This document shows positions 1 through 11,460 of a DNA stretch of 64,000 nucleotides, one piece after another. The DNA comes from Metellina segmentata (lineage: Eukaryota > Arthropoda > Arachnida > Araneae > Tetragnathidae), in NCBI GenBank assembly GCA_947359465.1, contig OX375883.1, forward strand, positions 93,832,411 to 93,896,410. Reading direction: 5' to 3'. Below the pieces are notes generated by a model. It was not told the DNA's origin. It worked only from the letters and a program-made list of their open reading frames with translations, and did no database searches. Both the position numbers and the translations under genes were made by a program. Numbering within the stretch: the stretch's first letter is position 1; each line of letters opens with the position of its first letter.

Positions 1-430
1 CGTCATGGGGCACAGTGACGTCACAAGAAGCGGCGTAGGAAAACTAGCGCTTTTGAGATGAAGTAAATAGTGCGAACTTTATATTTTTTATTTTACCTTT
101 TCGGGTTTTAAAAAGTAAAAAGTAAAGATACTTTCCATCATATTTTTTCATTCTCTGTATTATAAAAATATAAACAAAAAACGTGCAAGTTCCTCATTGC
201 AAGAAAAGTATCACAAGTTACTTTTGGAGCGAACATTGGAAACAAACTAACACGATAAATCTGTATAACGGAAATTTGAATATTCAGACCAGTCCGGGTC
301 ACCGCTTTTTCACTAAGCAGATGTTATATGAAATTACATGTGTACCACTAGCATTACTCTTTTGCAGTGATCAGTGATAATAAGTTTCTACCCACAGTGA
401 ATTGAACTTGTCCTGTCAGAAATTGAAAGG
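1..430. other. No recognisable gene
   Basis: AT-rich sequence with only a short non-ATG open frame and no protein family I recognise. It carries a perfect TGACGTCA palindrome at 16-23. Confidence 0.5.
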
Positions 431-606
431 GAGGCCGTGGTAGCCCAGTTGGAAAGATATTGAGTTTAAAACGTCTATATACGTTGCGAGTTTAAAACGT
501 AGTTCACATTACGAGTTGTGCTGATTTTTCCCTTCGGTATTAATCACAGACCATTACCAATAACCCGTTATGTTCATCCAGTTTTACGTTAATTTAACTA
601 CCAATC
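431..606 (+). repeat. Diverged tRNA-derived SINE copy
   Basis: The start (ggccgtggtagcccagttgg) looks like a tRNA A-box region and is followed by a weak B box near 486. The end reads like the main SINE tail of this window (caataacccgttatgttcatccag, then acgttaatttaactacc). The middle is much shorter than in full copies, so this is an old, internally deleted copy. Confidence 0.5.
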
Positions 607-714
607 ATCCAACTAGAAGTTTAAAGTGTATCGCTTAGGCTTCTGCCGATGGACTGGTGATGATGATGTCGTGTCTACGACGAGTCTTGTTCAAATGATG
701 CCATGAGCAGTTAT

Positions 715-785
715 CACAGCTCATTGGGCAGATGGACTGGTATTAATCCCAAAGAGAAAGAACCGAAAACAACACAATGTAATTA
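715..785 (-). repeat. SINE tail fragment, antisense
   Basis: The stretch resembles the antisense SINE body of better copies: a degraded 'gggctattgacgacgg' motif, then 'gaccgaaaacaacac' and 'gtaatt'. It is heavily diverged and has no recognisable ends. Confidence 0.35.
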
Positions 786-805
786 AAGCAAATCGTAACC
801 AATTG

Positions 806-2063
806 AAATGGAGCTCCGGCTCCAGTTTTAACCATTCCATCCTCCGGATCTATCCTTTCTGGATTGATACTGTACCATCGTCAGTAACTCGTTGTATTGT
901 AGTACAGTCACCAATAGTGCGTCGTGATGCTTCAGCTCGATGTTAATACAACAACCATACTACAGGTATAGATAGGTGGTGGTTATGGGTTATGTACAAA
1001 ACTTGAGTCCAATAGAAAATCAGGCTAATTTATTTCATCAGAAACATGGAACTGCGCTTGAAAAAATTGTTATTTTTCTTAATATTTTGTAAACATTTTA
1101 ATTTATTGACTTTTTCACCAAAGGTTTCGTGTAAATTACCTTTAACAACACTTTGCTTTAAATCGGAATATTAGAAAACAAATCTTACCCTGTTTTAAAA
1201 TAGAATAATGCTAAAGTCAAACAAAATAACATACCATTTTCCAAACTAAAGAGTTAAACTTGCAAACTTCTTACCTGAAAAAAAGTACGTCATAATTAGA
1301 TATTTATATGTAAAAGTAACTAAAATAAAATGTCTTTATTTAATATTTCCATAACAAATAAAGACATTTGAATTGGATTGGTTGCCCTGTGAAGAACATC
1401 AGGCAACATAATAATAAGCCCCTATTATAAATATTATGTAATCAAAAATTAACGAATTATTTAAGGCGGATCAAACTAATTACTGATTCCATGAATGAGA
1501 GAGTAATACTTGATTGTTTAAGATAGCACGAACCCTTAAATAGTATATAAATCATTTTGTTTGATTTTAAAAAAATTTTAAATTCATAGATTGAACAGTT
1601 TGAAAAGTGGCTGAACATTATGTTGCCCATGATGACCTTCGTATATATATATATATATTTCAAAGAAATAAATTTTCCTACATTTCAATACATGTTTCAA
1701 TTTTAATATGTTGTTTGTTTTTATATGCATATAAATAAATGTGTGTGTGTGAACATGGTACATAATTTCTTAAATTCTGTTTGGTTATCACATCAATAAT
1801 ATTATGAAAATGTTAATATTTCAGCTGAAATGGAAATTAGAGATTTTAAAGTCGGGAGATATATTTATTACCCTTTTCATTCAACCGATCTTTCGAAAAT
1901 CCTCCGAATTTTTAGCAATTATGTGATGATTGTGCTAAACACTTACATGTATGACTGGTATTCCATGATTAGATAATTTCATGTAACACTTCCATGACAT
2001 GTGTCATGTATTCATATAGTACATTACACACTAACATAAAAGTAAGCAAGATTTTTACTGTTG

Positions 2064-2065
<2 letters not shown>
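806..2065. other. AT-rich intergenic DNA, no gene seen
   Basis: No family-level coding signal on either strand. It includes a short (TA)n run near 1643 and a short (TG)n run near 1740. Open frames here are short and low in complexity. Confidence 0.5.

Positions 2066-2125
<60 letters not shown>
2066..2125. repeat. (TA)n microsatellite
   Basis: About 60 bp of uninterrupted alternating AT. The antisense open frame through it (poly Tyr-Ile) is a repeat artefact. Confidence 0.95.
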
Positions 2126-2127
<2 letters not shown>

Positions 2128-2175
2128 TAGCCTACAATAATGGACAGGACGCCAGTGGATTTCCATAAAATCTGA

Positions 2176-2630
2176 CTACTTGTTTGGGGGTGTTTTTCGT
2201 GGTATTGCCTGGGACCTTTGTATGTTGTTCCTGGTCAATTGAACGCCGACCTCTACATGAACATTTAGGTCAGTCAGGTTCTTTCTACGATCTGGCAATT
2301 TTATGGAATGGACGAATGTTATTTCCAGGACGACAACGTTCTATGTCATGTTTCAGCCTCTGTCAAGCAGTGCTACAAGATATGGAAGTAAAACTTCTTC
2401 CCTGGCCTCCTCAGTGTCCCGACTTAAACCCCATAGAACATTTATGGGACGAGTTAGAGCGACGCTTACGAACCAGGGAACCACGTCCGAAGTCTACAGC
2501 TGAGCTGGCGACATTCTTGCAGCAAGAATGGACACAAATACCAATAGCTGTGTATGAAAACCTTGTTGAAAGTATGCCCAGAAAGGTTGCTAGTGTAATT
2601 GAAGCACGTGGGGGATCATCCCCTTATTAA
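2176..2630 (+). pseudogene. Tc1-like transposase, C-terminal half, frameshifted
   Basis: This is the catalytic half of a Tc1/mariner-type DDE transposase, which cuts and pastes its element. In one frame near 2176-2240 it reads VWGCFSW..LGPLYVVPG. In another frame near 2327 the second-aspartate block FQDDN appears. In a third frame near 2395-2460 comes LPWPPQCPDLNPIEHLWDEL with the catalytic acidic residue, then a normal family ending ARGGSSPY and a stop. At least two frameshifts and one in-frame stop near 2265 separate these blocks, and the N-terminal helix-turn-helix half is absent. The gene is dead. No terminal inverted repeats were identified. Confidence 0.85.
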
Positions 2631-2825
2631 AGCATGTATTCTTTCCCTTCACATCTTGCTTTCCGGTCCCTTACTGTAGGGTAGTGTATGTACGCATTCA
2701 TTAATACTTTGTGTCAGTCATGTATAGCTCCAAAATACGCAATCAGAGCGTATATAACATCATCGACATAGGCGTAACCAGTAGGGGGGGGGGAGAGTTC
2801 AAACCCACCCCATTCAGTTGAGAAA

Positions 2826-2828
<3 letters not shown>

Positions 2829-2888
<60 letters not shown>
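2829..2888. repeat. (TA)n microsatellite, left half of a split tract
   Basis: About 60 bp of (TA)n ending exactly at the Helitron 3' terminus. The tract resumes at 4767 on the other side of the element, so the Helitron probably landed within one tract. A G-run lies just upstream near 2787. Confidence 0.9.
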
Positions 2889-2889
<1 letters not shown>

Positions 2890-2899
2890 TAGCTGACCC

Positions 2900-2917
2900 G
2901 GCAAACGTTGTTTTGCC
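2900..2917 (-). other. Helitron 3' terminal hairpin
   Basis: The 6-bp stem ggcaaa (2900-2905) pairs with tttgcc (2912-2917) around a 6-nt loop. It lies seven bases inside the CTAG terminus, the position expected for the Helitron rolling-circle termination signal. Confidence 0.85.
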
Positions 2918-3148
2918 TTATAAAATATTTCTAGTTTCTAGATAAATTCTAGTGTAGACAAAAAGTAACTTACTTATTATAAGTGTGTAAGTATGTGGTA
3001 TATGCGTGAAATGGGCATGGAGCGCTATGAACGATAAGGGAATATAAAAATTAAAAACGCCAAACAATATTATTTTCAAGTTATTATAGTTTATTTCTTA
3101 AAATTACATATCACATATTAATTACGACAGTAACACTAACAAACAACA

Positions 3149-3970
3149 TCAATATTTTAATGCTATAGCGTGGACAATATTTTTTGTTAGCCCATCTTTA
3201 GCGAGCACAAACAAACTGGATGGTTTACCGACTCGAGAGCATGCTACGTACAATTGCCCGTGTGAAAAACATGGTGTACTCAAATCTAAGCCACAAACAG
3301 ACATCGTTTGGCCTTGGGATTTGTTGATTGTCATTGCAAATGCCAATCTAATCGGAAACTGAATTCGTTTGAATTAAATTGGCACATTTGTAGGTATGAT
3401 AGGAATCGGTGGTATTAAGATATTTTCACCTTTGAACTTGCCATTTAAAATGCTGGCTTCGATAACGTTTTTCATCAATTTTCGAATGACTAATCGCGTA
3501 CCGTTGCACAACCGTGGCGGGTTAAAATTACGAAGCAAGATAATTGGAGATCCAACCTTCAATTGTAAATTATGCGGTGGCATGCCTGGCAAATCCAGTG
3601 AGTTCAAAAATTCTGTGGGAATTATCACTTTTGAATGAGCATAATATTCAATATCGGGCTCATACTGGAATGCTAGACGCAAAAATGAATCAGATGTAAA
3701 TGCACGATGTACCTGTTGGCGTTGTTGGTCATTTGTTCTGCGTCTATTAACCGTAAAACGGCGTGATTGTCGTTGTTCTAAACGTATAACTTCATTGCGC
3801 TCAGCTCGTGTATCTTCTGATTGTTCTTGACGCAATTGCTGCATGCTCACACGTGCATCAGCATTTTGTTGCTGGACTTGTTCTTCGGTTCTTTGGGATC
3901 TTTTATCTCTCATACTTCTGGACCTACTTGTATTACGGCTCAAATCAGCCCCTTTGCGTTTTCTTGGCAT
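3149..3970 (-). pseudogene. Helitron Rep/helicase, internally deleted, one nonsense codon
   Basis: The ATG at 3970 opens [12 protein letters not shown], the usual basic N-terminus of Helitron proteins, followed by a Gln/Arg/Glu-rich stretch and [20 protein letters not shown]. The frame then jumps to the C-terminal helicase portion: [39 protein letters not shown] and, at 3149-3346, [12 protein letters not shown] and [10 protein letters not shown] (late superfamily-1 helicase motifs). The HUH Rep domain and helicase motifs I-IV are missing at the junction near residue 117. A single in-frame TAA near 3375 separates the two open parts; everything else stays in phase. The protein normally nicks and unwinds the element for rolling-circle transposition; this copy cannot. 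Confidence 0.9.
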
Positions 3971-4763
3971 TGCTCACTGTACAAAACACATATTAATAGA
4001 ATTAATGAAATAACTTCATTGCGCTCAGCTCGTGTATCTTCTGATTGTTCTTGACGCAATTGCTGCATGCTGACACGTGCATCAGCATCGGCCAGGATTA
4101 TAGCGAAAATATTAGTTTTGTGAAAAAAAATTTGAAACAATAGTTGTAAAAAATTCAAATAATTATATAAAAAAAGTATACTTACAACACAAAAGCCGTT
4201 GTTGGTTGGAGCTCGTGACACGTGTTGAGTACTTTTAAGGTTATGTAAATCACTTGTTTAACTAAAACTGGATTAACTGAACTAATCGTGCCAAATACAC
4301 GCGCGGCAAATTTTAAGAATCTAAGATTGGTAACACTAAGCATATATCAGGATTAAACTTTAATAATAAAAATAAATGTCTATTTTCTTTAAAAAAATTT
4401 TAGATTTTTAATCGAAGTACAGTTAAAAACACTATAATTGATCAGTTATCGAGCGGGATGAAAAATCATTAAATTACTAAAATGGCCATAAAAAAATAGG
4501 GGGTGGTGATAAAAAAGTAAAAATTAAGGGTTGTATGTATTTTTTAATGCCACATTATAAAAAAATAAAAACAAAAAATTTCGTCAAAAAATTAACAAAA
4601 TAAATTTTAAGGGTGAACAACCCTTATCACTTAGGGGTATGGAAAATAGATAGTAGCCGATTCTCAGACCTACTGAATACGCATATAAAATTTGGTAAAA
4701 ATCGGTAAAGCCGTTTCGGAGGAGTACGGTAACTAACATTGTGACATGGAAATTTTATATATT

Positions 4764-4766
<3 letters not shown>

Positions 4767-4804
<38 letters not shown>
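4767..4804. repeat. (TA)n microsatellite, right half of a split tract
   Basis: About 38 bp of (TA)n immediately beyond the Helitron 5' terminus; the partner of 2829-2888. Confidence 0.9.
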
Positions 4805-4806
<2 letters not shown>

Positions 4807-5329
4807 AGTTAACTAAACGAAATCGTCTAAATTTCAATAACATTTAATGAAGACTATCACAATTAATTAGTTTTTAAGAATGACGTCGAAAGCACACTAT
4901 TGCTTCAAGTAACAAATTCAGTTCATCAAGAGTTTGGCGTCTAGAACACCTGTTGCTACAATTAATAACAGTCAACGTCCGCTGTCTGCAGAAAACCACG
5001 TCTGGTATCTTTCAATCCCTTCTATCGTCTGCGGGGATGGAGCCAACGACCCAACACTGCGAGTGGGTGAAATGTCGGCTGGTTGCTAGGCGACACGGGA
5101 GTCTGTTCTTACATTCATATTTTAATTTATTTTAATTAATTTAATTTTAATTAATGTTTTGCTTGTGTAATAAATAAATTTACTCATTAAAACTATGGTG
5201 CAATATTTCATAGGCGTTACCAGGGGGAGTTGTGTGTTCAACCCGCATTCAGTTTGTTGAACAAGGTAGTCACATTTATTAATGACGAGCAATCGGAGCT
5301 TTAAGTTTACGGCTATTTAAACTATATTA
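4805..5329. other. No gene recognised
   Basis: Mixed AT-rich sequence. A motif near 5210 (cataggcgttaccaggggg) resembles one near 2765 (cataggcgtaaccagtaggg), so both may be ends of an unclassified dispersed repeat. Confidence 0.4.
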
Positions 5330-6184
5330 CACTGTCCAGTCACATAAATGTGACCACCTGTCAAAAGCCAGAATAACCACCTTTGTCAGAGCGGACCGCT
5401 GCGAGACGTGCAGGAAGAGTCAATTAGGTTTCTGAAGGTGTTCACTGGGATGTTGAGCCATGTCGACTCCAGTACCGTGGCCAGCTGCGCTAGATTACGC
5501 GGTTGAGGATCCATGGCAATTGTTGCAGGGTGTTTGCTTTCGCCAACGTCGATCTGTTCGATGGAGCATAAAACGTGATTCCTCGGGAGAAGCCACTCTG
5601 TGGACGTCCAGTTGCGGTACTGCCGTGCAAATTCCAGCCTTCGTCGCCGATGAACAGCAGTCAGCATAGGTGCATTAACCAGGCGTCTGCTGCGGAGGAA
5701 CATGCCCAGCAACGTTCGCTGAACCGTTGTTGAGGATAAACTCTTGGTAGCCCCTTGGTTCATCTGGGCGGTCAGTTGCTCAACATTTGCACGTCTATTC
5801 GCCCGAACGCATCTCCGTAGCCTTCGTTCGCCTCTGTTATCTATAGGCCGTGGTGCACCACATGTGCCACGCCGCTGATTTTGGATAGTGCCATTTTGCC
5901 ATGCACGGTAAACTTTTACCACGGCGGCATGGGAACAGTTCACAAAATTAGCCCTTTCCAAAATGCTTCCACCCTTGCCCCTAAAGCCAATAATCATGCC
6001 CTTTTGGACTACGGATAAATCGCTACGTTTCTGCATTACGCCAACGATTGAAATGATTTCCGATGCCCTAGGACATCCTTTATATACACTCCACTGCAAT
6101 GTGCTGCCACCTGCCTTTTGTGATTGGTTATTTCACGTTGACGTCGAAAGTAGGTAGTGGTAACATTAATGTGACTGGGCTGTG
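5330..6184 (-). mobile_element. Tc1-like deletion derivative, copy 1
   Basis: Inverted ends cactgtccagtcac (5330) and, read inward from 6184, cacagcccagtcacattaat are flanked by TA at 5328-5329 and 6185-6186. The 855-bp length is well below the 1.3-1.6 kb usual for intact Tc1-like elements because the catalytic region is deleted. A second member of the same lineage lies at 37971-38854. Confidence 0.9.
5386..6036 (-). pseudogene. Tc1-like transposase: DNA-binding half fused to C-terminal tail
   Basis: From the ATG at 6036 (MQKRSDLS) the frame stays open for 216 residues. The N-terminal ~115 residues contain the paired helix-turn-helix DNA-binding region: KGMIIGFRGKGGSI, NCSHAAVVKVYRAW and the basic linker RRGTCGAPRPIDNRGERRLR. 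After RQYRNWTSTEW the frame is shifted. It then reads SKHPATI joined to MDPQPRNLAQL, skipping most of the DDE domain, and ends in a frameshifted tail SSCTSRSGPL. The first catalytic aspartate is also lost. The product could bind transposon ends but not cut. Whether it is expressed is unknown. Confidence 0.85.
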
Positions 6185-6632
6185 TATATTACATAAAGAT
6201 TATTTTTACACTCACACATAATATAAATAATTGCACGGCATACGAGAGAAATTTTTATTCACTTGATTTTTAAGTGTAGCTTAGATATGTTTTTTGAAGG
6301 ACCAACTAGGAAAATGTTAAAATGTAACCCCAGAAATGATTAATTTTGTCCAAATCTAATAGTTCATGTGACTATTTTTCTATTCTTTTTAATTTAATGA
6401 TAATCTAACTATCTAATGTATGTACATTCTTATTAATGATGTTTTTATTTCAATAATGCTAATATATTATGTTGTTACTGATTTACTGCATTTTGTTTTA
6501 CAAATTTTAAAAACAGATGGGTCGGATTAACCAAACTCTCGTATTACATGGGTTTTGAATCAGCAGGGTTTTAATTACCCTTTACTCTGCGGATCTGCGA
6601 TTTTTTCAATCATCTCTAGGAACGGCTCCCCC

Positions 6633-7017
6633 AGAGCCGCGGTAGCTCAGTCAGTAGAGCGTCGGGCTCGCATCGGAAGAGTTGTGGGTTCTGTCCTCGG
6701 CGGAGCCTACAATTCTGATGGTTGCGAAATCGGTGCTTAGACCTGGCTAAAGACCGTCGTGTTCGCTAATGGTGGCTGGGGCACGTTAAATAGGTCGTGG
6801 TCACAAAGTCCCCCATGTTCCCATACCAAATCAATACCTCTGGGGGTACTGATCATGGGGTTATCGGCCTCTGATTGGGATTTAAATTACGATATGTGTG
6901 AGTGAATGGATGTGTGAAAGGGACCTTCCTGTAAAACGGATTTGTCATGTATGAAGAAGTCCAACCCTCCGGGGCAATGACACCCCCAATTGGGCCATAT
7001 AAGGCCCGCACGACAAC
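6633..7017 (+). repeat. Second tRNA-derived SINE family, full copy with TSD
   Basis: The head gccgcggtagctcagtcagt is a clear tRNA-like A-box region, and gggttctgtcc near 6687 is a degraded B box. The 385-bp unit is bounded by a perfect 12-bp direct repeat AACGGCTCCCCC at 6621-6632 and 7018-7029, showing insertion by target-primed reverse transcription. The body differs from the main SINE family. The tail ends in a CAA-rich stretch. Confidence 0.8.
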
Positions 7018-7024
7018 AACGGCT

Positions 7025-7380
7025 CCCCCTTACCTAATTACCTAACTTGAGCAGTAGAGCCTTAAGTGGCACATTTACGACTGACGCTTTGCTGTCATAG
7101 TATTGTGTGGTGCATCGTTTGGCGCATGAGAGATTTCCCTGGAGAGTCTTTTTGCCTTCACCCCAAAGCATTCACACCTCCCGGACGACAGGGTACGGTG
7201 CCGAACAAAAGAAGGGATCCTCTAGTAGGTCAGTCGCTGACGGATCGTAAATGGTCATCAATGACAGCGGTCACTTTGAAGGGGATAACATCCACCGTAC
7301 ACAAATCAATACCATGCCACTGGTTTAAACGAAAATTTAGTAGCAACAATTCTCTACCTGCTGCAGCGTAAAGGTTAATG
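7025..7380 (+). repeat. Dispersed repeat R2, copy 1
   Basis: About 355 bp that matches 51068-51425 in reverse orientation along most of its length. Shared blocks include ttacctaattac, gagccttaagtgg, acgactgacgcttt, tattgtgtggtgcatcgtttgg and cagcgtaaaggt. It is richer in GC than its surroundings. No conserved frame links the two copies, so the class is unknown. Confidence 0.7.
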
Positions 7381-7480
7381 TCGTACTAAAGCAACACAAC
7401 GGGCTATTAACGACGGTATGGGATATAATCCCCAAAGGAGAAATCCGAGGACAACACCAAGTAATTTTGAACCACCTTTG
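7381..7480 (-). repeat. SINE tail fragment, antisense
   Basis: gtcgtactaaagcaacacaa, gggctattaacgacgg and atccgaggacaacacc match the 3' half of the main 329-bp SINE family in antisense. Confidence 0.75.
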
Positions 7481-8094
7481 TCAGTTTGGAAGCGACGCAG
7501 ATCAAAGACGATGACGAAAAATCGATGCATAGTTATATTCCTTTAACCGATTGCTCCAAAAGCAAGGGCAGATAAACTTTTCATTAAAGTCAGGAACGGA
7601 TACCTAATTCCGATTTATCGAGGGACTTGTTAAGTAACTACAAGTCCCCAGAAGCTCTGGAATAGCTAATTACTCATTTCTTGGATTCCACAAGGCAGAA
7701 ATTAGATTTATGGGAGATATAGGTTCAACCACTTAAACCTATAGTTGAGTTAGTATCTCTTCTAATTTATTTCATTTTGAGTTAAGTGCCGGTGAAAATT
7801 ATTTCACTTGAAATTTATTTCATACAATATTGAATAAGTAGTAGTCACCCTATTTTTAAGTGTTTCAATGGCCTCTTTTGATTCGACTCAACAGAAACAT
7901 AATATTCATCAATAAGCTCTCTACGGAATATTAGGACTGAAAAATTGATGTATAATTTTGATTAGCTTATGGAGTAACAAGTATGTTTCAGAGTTAATTA
8001 AATTAATATACGAATCATTAAATGTCAATGAGAATAAGTGCCTTGAAGCGCATAAAATAGAATGAATTTCTAAGAAAATAAAACATGCATTTTT
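7481..8094. other. No gene recognised
   Basis: AT-rich. A motif tcttctaatttatttcattttgag near 7758 resembles the units of the tandem repeat that begins at about 8095. Confidence 0.4.
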
Positions 8095-8420
8095 GGTTCG
8101 TTTTCTAAGTCTTCTAATTCGTTTCTGCTTCCACTTAAAATTATAATGATGATTGCCATGCTTGAAACGAATGGGATTTAATATATTTCATTCTAAAACA
8201 GAATTTGTTCCATAGGCACATTGTCTTAGTCTTTGTCTCTTCTAAGTAGTTTCGAGTTAAATTCAAATGAGAATTTTTATGCTTGAAACAAATGTGATGG
8301 AATGTATTTTTATACGAAAGAAGATTAGCCTTTATCACTTAGAATGTCTTCTAATTCCTTTAATTTTGAGTTGAAAACCAATTCCGGATTATTATGCTTG
8401 AAAAACGAGATAGAAATTAA
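8095..8420. repeat. Diverged tandem repeat, ~120-bp unit
   Basis: Roughly three decayed units, each with a 'tcttctaa' block, a 'tgagttaaa' block and 'atgcttgaaa'. The last motif recurs at about 8158, 8279 and 8394. Antisense open frames across it are repeat artefacts. Confidence 0.6.
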
Positions 8421-10425
8421 TTCCAAAGAACACAGAATTCTAGCCGTATCGAGCTTAACTCTCCTAGCGTTTGTCTGACCGATATATCTAGGGATTAACC
8501 TTCCAGCGGTCACGCCGTCCACACATACGTGAAAGGTCGCAGGTATTTCTTACATACACTATTTTAAAAGGTAAAATTAAATGGTAAGGGAGATAGAATT
8601 TAAAATGTAAAGGGTGCATGTATTTAAATTATGCTTTAAATAATACCAATATAATTTATTTAAAGAGAAATGCTATTCAAATTTCTATATTATTTCTTTA
8701 TTTATGTATAAGGTAAGTAATGTAAATATAAGGTATTAAAACAATTTAAAATGCCCAAAGAATTGTATAAATGAGGTAAAAATAAAAGCAATGAAATTTT
8801 CGATGTAGTTAATGAAATATTTACATTTAAGTAACATAATAAAGTAATAAATAACATAATAAAGATGTCTTCTAACTAAAAAAATACAGATATGATATAA
8901 AAACTTATATGATATAAAACTTACTTAAAACTTACTTACTTTTAAAGTTAAATTAATGGTCGAGCGTATATGTTAAATACAAATGACGGATCTGCAAGAG
9001 ACCTATTAACACCTCAAAATTCAAATTATGACTGAAAGTAATTCTATGTGAGTGGGAGGAATAGCCAAGAGCGAGTATTCGTAGTGCTATTTGTCCTAAA
9101 AATATGTACCTAAAATCAACTCTAGTGGATGTCCCACATACGCGCGACCGCTGGAATGTTAAGCAAAACTTCCTAGATCGAAATGTGCGAGATATCTCGT
9201 ATCGTCATCATCAAAGAATCGTGAATACCTTGTTGTTGTTGTCTTGTCCACGGATAGAACACTTCAAATAGGGCCATGCACGGTCCACACAATCTCAGCT
9301 ATTTTAAGGCAATTGTCCGAGTACAGGTCCTCCAAGGGAGAGTCACTAATTTCTTGAATGCTCGCGAAGATGGCCGGGCAAGAGAGGACGTGTTCGGGAC
9401 TTAATTCTGTATCACGGTTTTTACAGCTGGGATATGTTCTTGTATATATTCAATACCCTGATGGCAAAATATGTCGCCGTTAGCAAAATTGGACAGATTT
9501 TGATGGACGCGATATACTATCGAAAGCACTTGGAGAGTTGAATATGCTATCTTTGGACATTATTGCAAACACTAGGTGTTTCCTATTAACCTTTCCATGG
9601 ACGTTTTTCTATTCCACCCGAGATTCACCTCTTGTTTTCAATTTAGTCTTAATGAAGTTGAATGCTTTGCTCCGGTGAAATATAGAACCACTTGTAGTAT
9701 CTTTGCTGCATTTTTTTTTACACTATTAATAAACATTTTACTATATGCACAATTGAATAAAATTAAAGTCATTAATAACCCGAAAATCTCGAGTGTGCAT
9801 TCGTTAAGAAATTCCGAGCTTTAATGCAAAATCCGAATCAAAAATATGTAATGATGCTTAAGCATGTTAACAAACTATCTTGAGTCAATTTTCGAGCATC
9901 AAATAATAATCAAGTAGCATCACAATCAAGTATCGGCTTAGTGTACTTGGTACTTTGATTTATCCGGGCAATTGTAATTGAAAACGAATATCAAATCCGA
10001 TTCAAGCTTTCTCGATATGATCCACAGAGCTGTAATTGGATTAGCCCACCGTAACAGCCATTCGACTTCATATTGGAGAGTACTGCATCCAGTGCTACTA
10101 ATGAACCGAACTCTGAGTAGTCTGGAGTACATCATTAAACATGAAGTTGTGCTAATACGTCACGAATGCATAGCGATAATACGGATTGTATTATGATCAC
10201 GTACGGTCTTAGATTAGGTTTGAGTAAGCTATTGGGATTCAGGTTTGCAAACCGTCCTTGTGGTTGCCTCGACGAGAATTATCGTTAATATAAAACTAAC
10301 TGGAGCTCGATGGACGATATATCTCGTCATAATCTGAAATTTGAAATATTAATCTCGTTATCATAAAAAAGATCTGCAATAATTTTGATAAGGATCGAAG
10401 GTAAATATATTGTATAAAATAGATA
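8421..10425. other. No gene; scattered palindrome-repeat pieces
   Basis: No coding family is visible. Near 9188 (gcgagatatctcgta), 9470-9530 and 10312 (ggacgatatatctcgtc) lie single decayed units of the ATATC-palindrome repeat seen as clusters elsewhere. Confidence 0.45.
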
Positions 10426-11215
10426 TAGGGATGCGACATTGCCAGCAAAACATCGCTGTTTTGAAACATCGTTGTTCAAAATTAAAACATCGATGTTTTC
10501 AAAATTCAGTGTATTTAAACTTATTCCCCCATTTCTTGAAGCTGGTTTAACAACTAGTGATGCTAGATCGACAGCAAAACATCGATGTTTTAAAACTTCG
10601 ATGTTCAAAAATAAAACATCGATGTTGATAATGCATCGCCCCCCCCCCCAACCATCGATGTTTTTAAAATTCAGTGTATTTAAACTTTTTTTCCATTTCT
10701 TAAAACTGGTTTGGCAACTATTGTTACAACATCGATAGCAAAACAACGATGTTCAAAATTAAAACATCGATGTTGATAATACATCGCCCCAAACCATGGA
10801 TGTTTTTAGAATTCAGTGTATTTAAACTTAACCCCCACTTCTTAAAACTGGTTTAACAACTAGTGATGCGACATCGGCTCCAATACATCGATGTTTTTTA
10901 TAAAACATCAATGTTTTGAAATCATCGACATCGATGTCGCATCCCTACTTTTCAGATAATTCACCCTTGGCCACTTTGGTGTAAAAGTATGTTCAATTTG
11001 CTGATTATAAAAATTTTGCTATTTGGTTATTTTTAAATTTTTATAACGGTACTTTTTTCATTTAAAAATAAAACATCGACAACGAAAAAACACCGACAAG
11101 TATAAACATCGATGTTACAAAGACATCGAATCCAATACATCGATGTTAAATACATCGATGTTTTTAAAAAAACATCGATGTTTTGAAAGCATTGACATCG
11201 ATGTCGCATACCTAG
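10426..11215. mobile_element. CATCGAT hAT-type MITE, copy 1
   Basis: Starts tagggatgcgac and ends gtcgcatacctag. Imperfect 8-mers AATAGATA and TGTAGATA flank the ends. The left part holds three ~150-bp units with repeated aaacatcgatg blocks and a shared aattcagtgtatttaaac segment. A unique spacer follows (10948-11050: gccactttggtgtaaaagta), then a second palindrome cluster. The core motif acatcgatgt is a perfect 10-bp palindrome present many times. No transposase is encoded. Confidence 0.8.
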
Positions 11216-11269
11216 TGTAGATACGTACTGGTTTAAAATACGTATATTCTGGCTCACCAGAGTAGAACT

Positions 11270-11460
11270 CAATGAAAAAGCGAACGGTAGAATATGATAA
11301 TGGCAGATGCAAATTCGTCGTGGCATAAAAATTACTGTTTCGATTTATGACGAATGTAAGAAAATTAACAATGCAAATTACTTTACTTTACACCAACACA
11401 CACCCATGCTTCCGAGTATAAAGATTATCGGATTACATTGATTTGTCAAGGCAATATGAG
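11270..11460. repeat. Dispersed repeat R1, left half (split by the long-TIR element)
   Basis: gcgaacggtagaat, gcagatgcaaattcgtcgt and gattacattgatttgtcaag match 50335-50525. There the sequence runs straight on into the segment found here only at 14329, so R1 is interrupted at 11460/11461. Confidence 0.75.

Larger units (their letters stand above)
2889..4766 (-). mobile_element. Non-autonomous Helitron, both termini present
   Basis: Read on the minus strand, the element starts with TC at 4766-4765 (TCTAATATATAAAATTTCC), followed by a stretch near 4690-4730 that I recognise as a common animal Helitron 5' end. It finishes with CTAG at 2892-2889, preceded by a short hairpin at 2900-2917. It sits between a host A and T with no TSD, as Helitrons do. 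The flanks are (TA)n on both sides. At 1,878 bp it is far shorter than an autonomous element. The Rep nuclease and most helicase motifs are gone. Confidence 0.9.

Noticed and set aside
10327..10746. 139-codon antisense and 99-codon sense frames
   Set aside because: Both cross CATCGAT MITE units; the residue repeats follow the DNA repeats.
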